DNA from: Candidatus Cacconaster scatequi
GTDB lineage: Bacteria; Bacteroidota; Bacteroidia; Bacteroidales; UBA932
Length of the DNA stretch: 40,155 nt
NCBI GenBank assembly: GCA_018065305.1
Contig: JAGHTO010000029.1
Span: 1 to 40,155 of the forward strand
Direction of reading: 5' to 3'
Shown: in pieces, positions 7,475 through 15,095 of the stretch
Position numbering within the stretch: the stretch's first letter is position 1
Layout of the letters: the number at the start of each line of letters is the position of its first letter
The notes under the pieces: model-generated
Seen by the model: the letters and a program-made list of their open reading frames with translations, nothing else
Told to the model about the DNA's origin: nothing
Database searches by the model: none
Position numbers and translations under genes: made by a program

Positions 7475-8871
7475 TTCAAATATTCATCTACGCCCTGTTC
7501 CCTGTGGACCAGGCGGACTTTTACATTATACTTTTCAATTATGTGCCTTGCGGTCTTCTCTGCACAGTAGACGGACCTGTGCTGGCCTCCCGTGCAACCG
7601 AAACATATCTCCAGATGGGTGAACCCCCTCCTTATGAACTCTTCGATATGAGAATCCACCAATCCACGGACGTGATCGAGGAATGAAGCGACTCCGGACG
7701 TGTTTTCAAGGAACTTAATCACTTCGGGGTCGCGTCCTGTCAGATTCCTGTACTCCTCATACCTTCCCGGATTGTCAAAGCCCCGGCAGTCGAAGACATA
7801 TCCGCCCCCGTTGCCGCTCTCGTCAGCCGGAACGCCTTTCTTGAATGAGAAACTGCTGACCTTGACCTCCAGAGTTCCGTCGCCTTTCCTTTCACTCCGA
7901 CGGAAACGGTCCGCCAACTGTCCGGATATCACGGCCAACGCCGGGTATTCAGTGAATCCCGTTTCGAACATCCTGCGGAGATTCTCTATCGCAAAGGGGA
8001 TGCTGCGGATGAAATGCTCCTTCTTCTCGATGAGCCCGCGGAAACCGTACGCCCCGAGCACCTGAAGCGTCCTGAAAAGGACGAACTGACGGAGAGTCGC
8101 CTTGAAACCGGCCCTGTCAATGGGGACATATTTTTCCGCACTTTCCATATAGGCATCCACCAGCCGCTCTTTCAGAGCGTCAGGGTATGCGGCGCGGGCC
8201 TGCCATACGAAGGAGGCTACGTCATAATAAACGGGACCTTTTCTTCCTCCTTGGAAATCAATTAGATATGGCTCTTCATCCTTAATCATCACGTTCCTCG
8301 CCTGGAAGTCACGGTACATAAAAGTTTCGGACCGGTTCTCAAGCAGGACGGCGGAGAGTCTTGCGAAATCATCTTCCAGCGCAATCTCATCGAATTCGAT
8401 TCCGGAAGGCTTCAGGAAACAGTATTTGAAATAGTTCAGGTCGAATGAGACCATCCTTGCGTCGAACTCCTTCTGGGGGAAGCACAGCGACCAGTCGAGA
8501 CCATCCGCTCCTTCGAACTGTATCTTGGAGAGCATCCGTATCGTCTTGAAAATCAGTTCTTCCTTATCGGGGCCGTCGGGGATGTCAAACAGGGCGAGAT
8601 CCCCGAGATCTTCTTGGATATATGCGCTGTAGTCATCCGTGCGCGCAAGCACTTCCGGGACGTTTATCCCTTTCTTCCTGAAATGACGGGCGAGTTCACA
8701 GAACGCCCGGTCTTCCTTCAGGGAGGTGCCTTCAACTCCGATATATGTCTTGCCGTCGCATCCGGCAATTCTGAAATAACTCCTGTTGCTGCCGCTGCCG
8801 CGCAACTGCTCCACTTTGCACGGCCCGCTTCTTGTCAGTTCACTGAACAGTTGTGATAATTTTTCTGTCAT
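7471..8871 (-). CDS. amgK: AmgK-like MurNAc/GlcNAc kinase fused to a RapZ C-terminal domain
   Basis: 466-residue two-domain protein. Residues about 1-320 are an aminoglycoside-phosphotransferase-fold kinase like AmgK, which phosphorylates MurNAc or GlcNAc at C1. Catalytic Asp188 is in MYRDFQARNVMI (Tyr replaces the first His of the usual HRD) and the metal-binding Asp205 is in LIDFQGG. Residues about 335-460 match the C-terminal domain of RapZ, with FDCRGFDNPG at 360-369 and the signature GCTGGQHRSVY at 425-435. The RapZ N-terminal P-loop ATPase domain is absent. In E. coli the RapZ C-domain binds glucosamine-6-phosphate, so the fused domain may sense amino-sugar supply; this is inference. 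ATGA overlaps link it to the nitroreductase before it and murU after it. Confidence 0.85.
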   Translation of the reverse strand: MTEKLSQLFSELTRSGPCKVEQLRGSGSNRSYFRIAGCDGKTYIGVEGTSLKEDRAFCELARHFRKKGINVPEVLARTDDYSAYIQEDLGDLALFDIPDGPDKEELIFKTIRMLSKIQFEGADGLDWSLCFPQKEFDARMVSFDLNYFKYCFLKPSGIEFDEIALEDDFARLSAVLLENRSETFMYRDFQARNVMIKDEEPYLIDFQGGRKGPVYYDVASFVWQARAAYPDALKERLVDAYMESAEKYVPIDRAGFKATLRQFVLFRTLQVLGAYGFRGLIEKKEHFIRSIPFAIENLRRMFETGFTEYPALAVISGQLADRFRRSERKGDGTLEVKVSSFSFKKGVPADESGNGGGYVFDCRGFDNPGRYEEYRNLTGRDPEVIKFLENTSGVASFLDHVRGLVDSHIEEFIRRGFTHLEICFGCTGGQHRSVYCAEKTARHIIEKYNVKVRLVHREQGVDEYLK

Positions 8872-9449
8872 TGCTTCAATGTCGGGTGACCGACGCTCTG
8901 AACCATTGTTATTGTCTGCTCCGGCCTGAGTTTCAGGGCGGCGGACAACTTCTCCCTGTCGAACATTGCACGGATTACCGTGTTGAGCCCCGCTCCGGCC
9001 GCGTACAGATAGATGTTTTCGGAAATGAAACCTGTGTCGACGAAAATGGTTTCCAGAACTCCCTGCGGAGTTTTCCCGGTGATTTTGGAGGTGTCCGCCA
9101 CGAACGCGATGTTCATAGGGACCTCCGCTACGAAATCCTGGGCTCCCGTCAATGCGCGAAGGTCACCATCACTCTTCTGAATCAGCCTGTTTCCGGATGC
9201 ATCGTAAAGATAGACGCCGCTTTTGAGGAAAATGTACAGTTCCATCTCCTGCCTGTTGTGGGAGGACGGAGCCGTGCGGAAACCGTCACGGTTGAACCCG
9301 TATGCGGACCATAGCAGGTTGGAGATATCCTGCAGGTCAATCGCTTTTTCGGAACATTTCCTGTGTGAGGCTCTTTTGCCGAATGCCTCCATCAGCGGGA
9401 TTCCGCCTGCCGTTTCCGGAGGGGGGAGTATTATATCTTTCATATTCAT
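8868..9449 (-). CDS. SagB-type nitroreductase family protein
   Basis: 193-residue FMN-dependent nitroreductase-fold protein. The pattern LWSAYGFNRDGFRTAPSSHN (residues about 45-64), then QEMELYIFL and GVYLYD, is characteristic of the SagB/ThcOx-like branch, whose members oxidise azolines or act on unknown substrates. No leader peptide or cyclodehydratase gene is nearby, so peptide modification is unlikely and the physiological reaction is unknown. The start at 9449 is chosen because its ATG overlaps the recQ stop as ATGA; a second ATG two codons later (9443) is also possible. Its own stop overlaps the start of the amgK-rapZ gene by 4 bases. It has no signal peptide and is probably cytoplasmic. 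Confidence 0.8.
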   Translation of the reverse strand: MNMKDIILPPPETAGGIPLMEAFGKRASHRKCSEKAIDLQDISNLLWSAYGFNRDGFRTAPSSHNRQEMELYIFLKSGVYLYDASGNRLIQKSDGDLRALTGAQDFVAEVPMNIAFVADTSKITGKTPQGVLETIFVDTGFISENIYLYAAGAGLNTVIRAMFDREKLSAALKLRPEQTITMVQSVGHPTLKQ

Positions 9450-11221
9450 TTGCTGCGTAAAGTTAGTAAATTCCTGTATTGGATGGCCTTCTCTTCGGAT
9501 ATACCGGAACCCGCTTTTCCCACATTTGCGGCCCTGCATACGTCACATTTGCCGCAGGGCTCGTCCAGCGCCTCGCCGAAATATTGGAGAAGACCTGCAT
9601 TCCTGCAGTGCCTGTCGTCCGACACGATTGATGACATCGCCTCCAGCCTTTCCGTATGTCTTGTGACCTTTTCTTTCCAGTTGCTTTCCGGAAGCCTGAG
9701 GTTCTTGTCGTAGAGACGCTCGTTGTTCAGACTGAGCATAGGGGAGGATATGGCCGGAATATACTTCACCACATCCATTCTCGAAAGTCTCTTCAGTTTT
9801 TCCTTCACGACTTCCGGAGAGTAGTGCCCCGCCAGGGAGATTTTGTCAATGTCTATCGATACATACGATGAGAACAAACCGGTGTACATCCTCAGAAGCA
9901 ACTTTACGAAAGTGTCCGTTTCGGCATCGCCGAGCTGGATGCGGTAGAGCTGGTCCCTGCTTACCGAGAACTGTAGCCTTGCGGGAATTCTGACCGTTTC
10001 AGACAGTGACCAATACCCTTCGGATTCTATGTACTTTATGGCATAGTATGCTGTTGCTGCATTGAGCCTGTATCTCTTTGCGAACTCCTCGACGTCGAAT
10101 TTGACGGACGCCCCGGCTCCCTCCTCGTATGCGTACCCGATGAAGGTGAACACTTTCTGATAGATGTCACGGACGTAGGGCAATGAGGGACAGGAGGTCT
10201 GAATCACCTTCCTGTGCGTTGCAAGGTCCGCTTCGTTCCACAGGAGAATGCAGAAGGAATCCTTGCCGTCCCTCCCGGCGCGGCCCGATTCCTGAAAATA
10301 GTTCTCCACACAGTCTGGCATATCGTAATGGCATACAAAACGCACGTCGGGTTTGTCGATACCCATTCCGAAGGCATTCGTCGAAACGATTATCCGGGTA
10401 TTGCCGCCTATCCACCGTTCCTGGACGGCGCTTCTGGCGGCGGGGGACATTCCTGCGTGGTAGCCTTCCGCGGAAATTCCGTGCGATTGGAGCAGCTGGG
10501 CGAGGTCTTCCGCGGATTTCCTCCTGCCGACATACACTATTCCGCTTCCGGAAATGGTGCCGCAGATTTTCAGCAGCCGACCGGTTTTGTCCTCGACTTT
10601 CCTGAATATGTACGAAAGATTCCTGCGGAGGAACGAGCCTTTGATTACGTTCCCGGCCCTGAATTCCAGTCTGGCCATTATATCTTCGGCCACCGTTTCC
10701 GTGGCTGTGGCCGTCATTGCGACCACCGGAATTCTTGTGGGAAGAATCTTCAGTATCTCCGCTATCACAAGGTAATCGGGACGGAAGTCATACCCCCATT
10801 GGGAGATGCAGTGGGCTTCGTCGACAGCAATCAGATTGACGTTCATCTTTCTGACCCTCGCCTTGAAGAGGTCGCTTCTGAGCCTTTCCGGAGAGACATA
10901 GAGGAATTTGACATCTCCGTAAACGACATTGTCGAGAGCTATGTCAATCTGGCGGTATGTCATTCCGCTGTGGATAGCAACCGCCTCGATTCCTCTCCTG
11001 CAAAGATTCTCCACCTGGTCCTTTATCAGCGCGATGAGAGGGGAGACCACTATGCAGACGCCTTCCCTCATCAGTGCCGGAACTTGAAAACATATCGATT
11101 TCCCGCCTCCTGTAGGCAGAATCGCCAGCGTGTCCCGTCCCTCCAGTATGGAGGATATTATCTCTTCCTGTAAAGGCCGGAAACTCTCATACCCCCAATA
11201 TTTCTTCAAAGTCGTTTTCAT
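9446..11221 (-). CDS. recQ: RecQ-type ATP-dependent DNA helicase
   Basis: 591-residue superfamily 2 3'-5' DNA helicase. Motif I LPTGGGKS, motif II DEAH (AVDEAHCISQWG), motif III AMTATAT, motif V FGMGIDKPDV and motif VI QESGRAGRDG are intact. A RecQ-C zinc-binding and winged-helix region follows, with the cysteines of CRNAG, EPCGKCDVC near residues 545-570. The HRDC domain of E. coli RecQ is missing, as in the shorter Bacteroidota paralogues. The N-terminus MKTTLKKYWGYESFRPLQ fits RecQ starts well, so ATG 11221 is firm. It lies only five bases after a TATTTTTG box, suggesting a leaderless or nearly leaderless mRNA. It is the first gene of a four-gene ATGA-overlapping operon with the nitroreductase, AmgK-RapZ and MurU. 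Confidence 0.93.
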   Translation of the reverse strand: MKTTLKKYWGYESFRPLQEEIISSILEGRDTLAILPTGGGKSICFQVPALMREGVCIVVSPLIALIKDQVENLCRRGIEAVAIHSGMTYRQIDIALDNVVYGDVKFLYVSPERLRSDLFKARVRKMNVNLIAVDEAHCISQWGYDFRPDYLVIAEILKILPTRIPVVAMTATATETVAEDIMARLEFRAGNVIKGSFLRRNLSYIFRKVEDKTGRLLKICGTISGSGIVYVGRRKSAEDLAQLLQSHGISAEGYHAGMSPAARSAVQERWIGGNTRIIVSTNAFGMGIDKPDVRFVCHYDMPDCVENYFQESGRAGRDGKDSFCILLWNEADLATHRKVIQTSCPSLPYVRDIYQKVFTFIGYAYEEGAGASVKFDVEEFAKRYRLNAATAYYAIKYIESEGYWSLSETVRIPARLQFSVSRDQLYRIQLGDAETDTFVKLLLRMYTGLFSSYVSIDIDKISLAGHYSPEVVKEKLKRLSRMDVVKYIPAISSPMLSLNNERLYDKNLRLPESNWKEKVTRHTERLEAMSSIVSDDRHCRNAGLLQYFGEALDEPCGKCDVCRAANVGKAGSGISEEKAIQYRNLLTLRSK

Positions 11222-11222
11222 C

Positions 11223-11253
11223 TTTGCAAAAATAATAAATAATTGTATTTTTG
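11223..11253 (+). promoter_or_regulatory. pckA promoter (TTTG-N19-TATTTTTG)
   Basis: TTTG at 11223-11226 and TATTTTTG at 11246-11253 are separated by 19 bases, a full match to the Bacteroidota -33/-7 arrangement. The transcript would start near 11258 and carry a leader of about 60 bases, AT-rich before the ATG at 11320. The first two boxes overlap the recQ start region and recQ -7 box. Confidence 0.7.
11227..11234 (-). promoter_or_regulatory. recQ operon -7 box TATTTTTG
   Basis: TATTTTTG on the minus strand matches TAnnTTTG. Its last base is 6 positions from the A of the recQ start codon at 11221, so transcription would begin at or within a base or two of the ATG. No clear TTTG is seen 19-21 bases upstream. 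The box lies inside the spacer of the opposing pckA promoter. Confidence 0.5.
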
Positions 11254-11319
11254 CACGATTTTTGCCTTACAAGGGCCAATTGCGATTTTTATAAGTTACA
11301 ACATAAATTCTATATCAAA

Positions 11320-12927
11320 ATGAAAGCTAACGAACTTCTCAAGTACGGTATCGAAGGCACTACCGAAATTCTCTACAACCCCACTTATGAAGTGTTGTAC
11401 AACGAAGAGACAAAACCAGGCCTTGAAGGATTCGACAAAGGTAAAGTTACCGAACTCGGCGCCATCAACGTTATGACAGGTGTCTTTACAGGACGCTCTC
11501 CTAAAGACAAGTACATCGTTATGGACAAGCAGAGCAAGGACACCGTATGGTGGAACACTCCCGAGTATCCCAATGACAACCACGAACTTTCAGAGGCCAA
11601 CTGGGTCGTTCTCAAGGCTCTTGCATTGAAGCAGCTTTCAGGCAAACGCCTTTTCGTCGTTGACGGTTTCTGCGGTACCAACAAGGACACTCGTATGAAG
11701 GTCCGCTTCATTATGGAAGTTGCCTGGCAGGCACACTTCGTGACCAATATGTTCATCCGTCCCCAGAATCAGGCGGAATTCGATCAGGAACCCGATTTCG
11801 TCGTTTACTGCGCATCAAAGGCTAAGGTTGCCAACTATCAGGAACTCGGTCTGCGCAGCGACACTGCTGTTGCATTCAACGTAAGCAGCAAGGAGCAGGT
11901 CATTCTCAACACCTGGTACGGCGGTGAGATGAAGAAGGGTCTCTTCTCAATGATGAACTACTATCTGCCTCTCAAGGGTATCGCAGCAATGCACTGCTCT
12001 GCCAACACCGATATGAACGGTGAGAACACCGCTATCTTCTTCGGTCTTTCAGGAACAGGCAAGACCACTCTTTCAACTGACCCCAAGCGTCTCCTTATCG
12101 GTGATGACGAGCATGGTTGGGATGACCACGGCGTATTCAACTTCGAAGGAGGCTGCTATGCCAAGGTTATCAAACTTGACAAGGAATCCGAGCCTGATAT
12201 CTACAACGCAATCCGTCGCGACGCTCTCCTTGAGAACGTAACCGTGGATGAGAAGGGTACCATCGATTTCGATGACAAGAGCGTTACCGAGAACACCCGC
12301 GTAAGCTATCCTATCTATCATATCAAGAATATCGTCCGTCCTGTCTCAGCAGGTCCCGCAGCAAAGCAGGTCATCTTCCTGAGCGCAGATGCATTCGGAG
12401 TTCTCCCTCCCGTTTCAATCCTGACTCCCGAGCAGTGCAAGTATTACTTCCTCAGCGGATTCACCGCCAAGCTCGCAGGTACTGAACGCGGAATTACCGA
12501 GCCTACCCCGACCTTCTCAGCATGCTTCGGGCAGGCTTTCCTCGAACTGCATCCTACCAAATATGCCGAGGAACTCGTGAAGAAGATGGAAAAGAGCGGT
12601 GCCAAGGCATATCTCGTAAATACCGGCTGGAACGGAACAGGCAAGCGTATCTCCATCAAGGATACACGAGGAATCATTGATGCTATCCTCGACGGCTCAA
12701 TCGACAAGGCTCCCACCAAGAAGATTCCTTTCTTCAACTTCGAAGTTCCCACGGAACTCAAGGGTGTAGATACCGGGATCCTCGATCCTCGTGACACTTA
12801 TGCAAATCCCGCACAGTGGGAGGAGAAGGCTAAGGATCTCGCCGGCCGCTTCATCAAGAACTTTGCAAAATACGAAAACAATCCTGCAGGAAAGGCTCTT
12901 GTGGCCGCAGGTCCTGTCCTCAAGTAA
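11320..12927 (+). CDS. pckA: Phosphoenolpyruvate carboxykinase (ATP)
   Basis: 535-residue ATP-type PEP carboxykinase, interconverting oxaloacetate plus ATP and PEP plus CO2 plus ADP. In fermentative Bacteroidales it usually runs toward oxaloacetate, fixing CO2 on the way to succinate and propionate. Seen directly: kinase-1a loop [12 protein letters not shown], the kinase-2 and metal segment [19 protein letters not shown], and [12 protein letters not shown] with the oxaloacetate-binding Arg. Length is standard. ATG 11320 starts [11 protein letters not shown]; 23 upstream in-frame codons cover the promoter and are rejected. It has its own strong promoter, and a beta-barrel gene begins 15 bases downstream. 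Codon choice looks more biased than in neighbours, as expected of a highly expressed gene. Confidence 0.97.
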   Translation: MKANELLKYGIEGTTEILYNPTYEVLYNEETKPGLEGFDKGKVTELGAINVMTGVFTGRSPKDKYIVMDKQSKDTVWWNTPEYPNDNHELSEANWVVLKALALKQLSGKRLFVVDGFCGTNKDTRMKVRFIMEVAWQAHFVTNMFIRPQNQAEFDQEPDFVVYCASKAKVANYQELGLRSDTAVAFNVSSKEQVILNTWYGGEMKKGLFSMMNYYLPLKGIAAMHCSANTDMNGENTAIFFGLSGTGKTTLSTDPKRLLIGDDEHGWDDHGVFNFEGGCYAKVIKLDKESEPDIYNAIRRDALLENVTVDEKGTIDFDDKSVTENTRVSYPIYHIKNIVRPVSAGPAAKQVIFLSADAFGVLPPVSILTPEQCKYYFLSGFTAKLAGTERGITEPTPTFSACFGQAFLELHPTKYAEELVKKMEKSGAKAYLVNTGWNGTGKRISIKDTRGIIDAILDGSIDKAPTKKIPFFNFEVPTELKGVDTGILDPRDTYANPAQWEEKAKDLAGRFIKNFAKYENNPAGKALVAAGPVLK

Positions 12928-12942
12928 GTCATTATCAAATAA

Positions 12943-13929
12943 ATGAAAAAAACTCTGATTTTCTGGCTTGCCCAGATTTTTACAGTTTCATCGATATTTG
13001 CTCAAAGCGCGGAGATTACCATAACTCCGCGCTTTGAAGGTGAAATGACCAAGCCTCAGTCCGAGAAAGCTGATTTCGGCTTTGGAATGAGTTCCCTCTA
13101 TGCGTTTGTCGACGGTAATTTTCGGAACGAAAACTTCTCGTATTCCGCCAGTCTCCATCTGCTTTCCACTGATCCTGCTTATCTCTACAACTACAAGGCC
13201 CCCTTCACGAACGGAACCTGGCTTGACTGGGCATATCTCTCATACGATGGGGAACTGTTCGGAGGAAGTCTTGGAAAAATGGTTCTCAATACCGGTCTGT
13301 TCGAGTTTGATGCCAACGACGTCGACTGCTACAGCCCTGTCGTTTCTTCAACCTGGAACAGTATGATTACCTATCAGACCGGTGCCGCCTTGAGATTCAC
13401 CCCTTGGGAAACGCAGATGCTTGAAGTTCAGTTCCTGACCTCTCCTTTGATGGAGAAACTTTCCGACAAGGATTTCGCCTGGTCCGTCGCCTGGCGCGGG
13501 GAATTCGGCAGGTTCTCGACCTTCTGGGCCCTGAATCAGCAGCGTTATACCGATTTGACCGAGGAGAACGGCCACGGTTTCGTGACGATGGTGGGATTCG
13601 GCAATTGCCTGACTCTCGACCACGTAAAGATTACTCTTGACGTTACGAACGGTGGCTACGGTAATTTCAGCGACTGGAGCCGCTCCGAATTCACGGCCCG
13701 TCTCGACTGGTTCTCAAACGATATGTTCAAAGCCGGTGCCGTTGTCGGACTCCAGCATCTGGAGAAGATGATGTACGGATTCAATTTCCAGTATCTTCCC
13801 TTCAGGAATGACACTCTCAGAATCCACGCAAGCCTTTCCAAGAGGGGGTATGACAACTGCTACCGGGAATTGAACGATTATATGGTGGCCTCTCTCGGCA
13901 TTACATATAATCTTCATCTAAATCTTTAG
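12943..13929 (+). CDS. Porin-like outer-membrane beta-barrel protein
   Basis: 328-residue exported protein. Residues 1-20 form a Sec signal peptide (MKKTLIFWLAQIFTVSSIFA, cleavage after FAQ or SIFA). The rest is rich in alternating polar and aromatic strands such as LDWAYLSYDGELFGGSLGK and ends in LGITYNLHLNL, typical of an outer-membrane barrel. Spacing of 15 bases after pckA suggests co-transcription. The family is not recognisable beyond a resemblance to short Bacteroidota porins annotated as hypothetical. A role in uptake or release of C4-dicarboxylates would suit the pckA link but is only a guess. The stop overlaps the convergent birA stop by 4 bases. Confidence 0.7.
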   Translation: MKKTLIFWLAQIFTVSSIFAQSAEITITPRFEGEMTKPQSEKADFGFGMSSLYAFVDGNFRNENFSYSASLHLLSTDPAYLYNYKAPFTNGTWLDWAYLSYDGELFGGSLGKMVLNTGLFEFDANDVDCYSPVVSSTWNSMITYQTGAALRFTPWETQMLEVQFLTSPLMEKLSDKDFAWSVAWRGEFGRFSTFWALNQQRYTDLTEENGHGFVTMVGFGNCLTLDHVKITLDVTNGGYGNFSDWSRSEFTARLDWFSNDMFKAGAVVGLQHLEKMMYGFNFQYLPFRNDTLRIHASLSKRGYDNCYRELNDYMVASLGITYNLHLNL

Positions 13930-14693
13930 ATAAGATATTTTATCTCTTTGAAGGCGAAGGAGTTGACAATCCCTTCTTTATTCTCGAGAAGAAGCCTTCC
14001 GTCAGAGTTTATACCAAGTATGCGGGCACGGAACACGTGCCCGTTTCTTTTTTCCACCGGCACGTCGGATTCCTCCATTCTTTCGAAGTTGTGCCACTCT
14101 CCGCGTCGGAACATACTTTCCATATACTCGATGTCCAGACTGTTCCTTGACCTGGAGGAACGAGTACTTTCATATCTTTCCCGAAGAAATGCAAGGAATG
14201 CCACCAGTTCTTCTTCCGGATTGTAATTTCTGCCTGTGACCGTTTTCAGTGAAACAGGGTTGGGAAGAGTGGTGGGGAACATCGTCTGGTTGAGATTCAG
14301 CCCTATGCCGGCGATTGAAGTTGAAAGGTGCTCTCCGGCAAGCGAATTCTCTATCAGTATTCCGCAGATTTTCCTCTCTCCGACGTATATGTCGTTGGGC
14401 CATTTAATCTTTGCGGGCACGCTTTTGTCTGCAAGATAATCCACGACCGCCAGCGTCGCCGCCTGGCTGATTGCAAACTGCTCCGGCACGGGCAGCCATT
14501 CCGGTTTCAGGAGGGTGGAGAAGGTCAGGTTTTCGCCCTTTGCGGAGTGCCATCCGTTGCCTTTCTGACCTCTGCCGGCACTCTGGGCCTTCGCTGCGTA
14601 GGTCGTGAAGTCATCCAGAAACGACTTGTCCGCAGCCATTCTGGAATTCGTAGAATCCACTTCGTCAAACCATTTTATCCCGCCGGCTTTCAT
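13926..14693 (-). CDS. birA: Biotin--[acetyl-CoA-carboxylase] ligase
   Basis: 255-residue class I biotin protein ligase, which makes biotinyl-5'-AMP and attaches biotin to a lysine on carboxylase or decarboxylase subunits. Motifs: STNSRMAAD near the N-terminus, the adenylate-binding loop SAGRGQKGNGWHS (residues about 38-50), KWPNDIY at about 97-103, GILIENS, and GIGLNLNQ. The N-terminal winged-helix repressor domain of E. coli BirA is absent, so it should not regulate transcription. The start at 14693 overlaps the -33 box of the divergent rsfS promoter. No TAnnTTTG box is obvious for birA itself. Confidence 0.93.
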   Translation of the reverse strand: MKAGGIKWFDEVDSTNSRMAADKSFLDDFTTYAAKAQSAGRGQKGNGWHSAKGENLTFSTLLKPEWLPVPEQFAISQAATLAVVDYLADKSVPAKIKWPNDIYVGERKICGILIENSLAGEHLSTSIAGIGLNLNQTMFPTTLPNPVSLKTVTGRNYNPEEELVAFLAFLRERYESTRSSRSRNSLDIEYMESMFRRGEWHNFERMEESDVPVEKRNGHVFRARILGINSDGRLLLENKEGIVNSFAFKEIKYLI

Positions 14694-14723
14694 TTGAAAG
14701 GAGAATTTATTTTATTATATTTG
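14693..14723 (+). promoter_or_regulatory. Promoter of the rsfS-ftsH-cdsA operon (TTTG-N19-TATATTTG)
   Basis: TTTG at 14693-14696 and TATATTTG at 14716-14723 are spaced 19 bases apart, a full Bacteroidota promoter. The start codon of rsfS follows 17 bases after the -7 box. The -33 box coincides with the first codon of the divergent birA gene. This is the only clear promoter for the whole plus-strand run up to 24296. Confidence 0.7.
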
Positions 14724-14740
14724 CAAAATTGCACATTTGA

Positions 14741-15094
14741 ATGATGATAAACAAAAATGAAGTTGAAATAATAGCGCAGTCTATGCTCGACAAGAAGGCG
14801 CAGGATGTTATAAGTCTTGATCTTAGAGGCATCGGAACTGCCATCTCGGACCATTTTGTAATCTGCAATGCGGACTCCGCTCCCCAGGTGGTGGCGATTG
14901 CCGACAATGTCGAAGAGATGATGGAGAAGGAGTGCGGTAGGAGTGTCGTCCGCCAGCAGGGAAGGGAGAACGCCTTCTGGATAATCCTCGACTATACGGA
15001 CATAGTGGTCCATATTTTCAAGACAGACCAGAGGATGTTCTACAGACTCGAGGACTTATGGGCCGACGCCCCCAAAACAACTTACAACGACTGA
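14741..15094 (+). CDS. rsfS: Ribosomal silencing factor RsfS
   Basis: 117-residue protein of the RsfS/Iojap family, which binds ribosomal protein uL14 on the large subunit and blocks subunit joining when nutrients are low. Family hallmarks are the central ISDHFVICNADSAPQVVAIAD and the WIILDYTDIVVHIF core followed by FYRLEDLWADA. Two ATG codons are adjacent (14741 and 14744); either fits. It heads the operon that continues into ftsH one base after its stop, an order common in Bacteroidota. Confidence 0.95.
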   Translation: MMINKNEVEIIAQSMLDKKAQDVISLDLRGIGTAISDHFVICNADSAPQVVAIADNVEEMMEKECGRSVVRQQGRENAFWIILDYTDIVVHIFKTDQRMFYRLEDLWADAPKTTYND

Positions 15095-15095
15095 A

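Noticed and set aside
8868-9449. SagB-type nitroreductase as part of an azole-peptide (RiPP) cluster
   Set aside because: No cyclodehydratase, leader peptide or exporter gene is near; neighbours are recQ and cell-wall recycling genes.
10214-11173. 319-codon open frame on the plus strand
   Set aside because: It is antisense to recQ, which has all helicase motifs. Composition is that of a mirrored frame.
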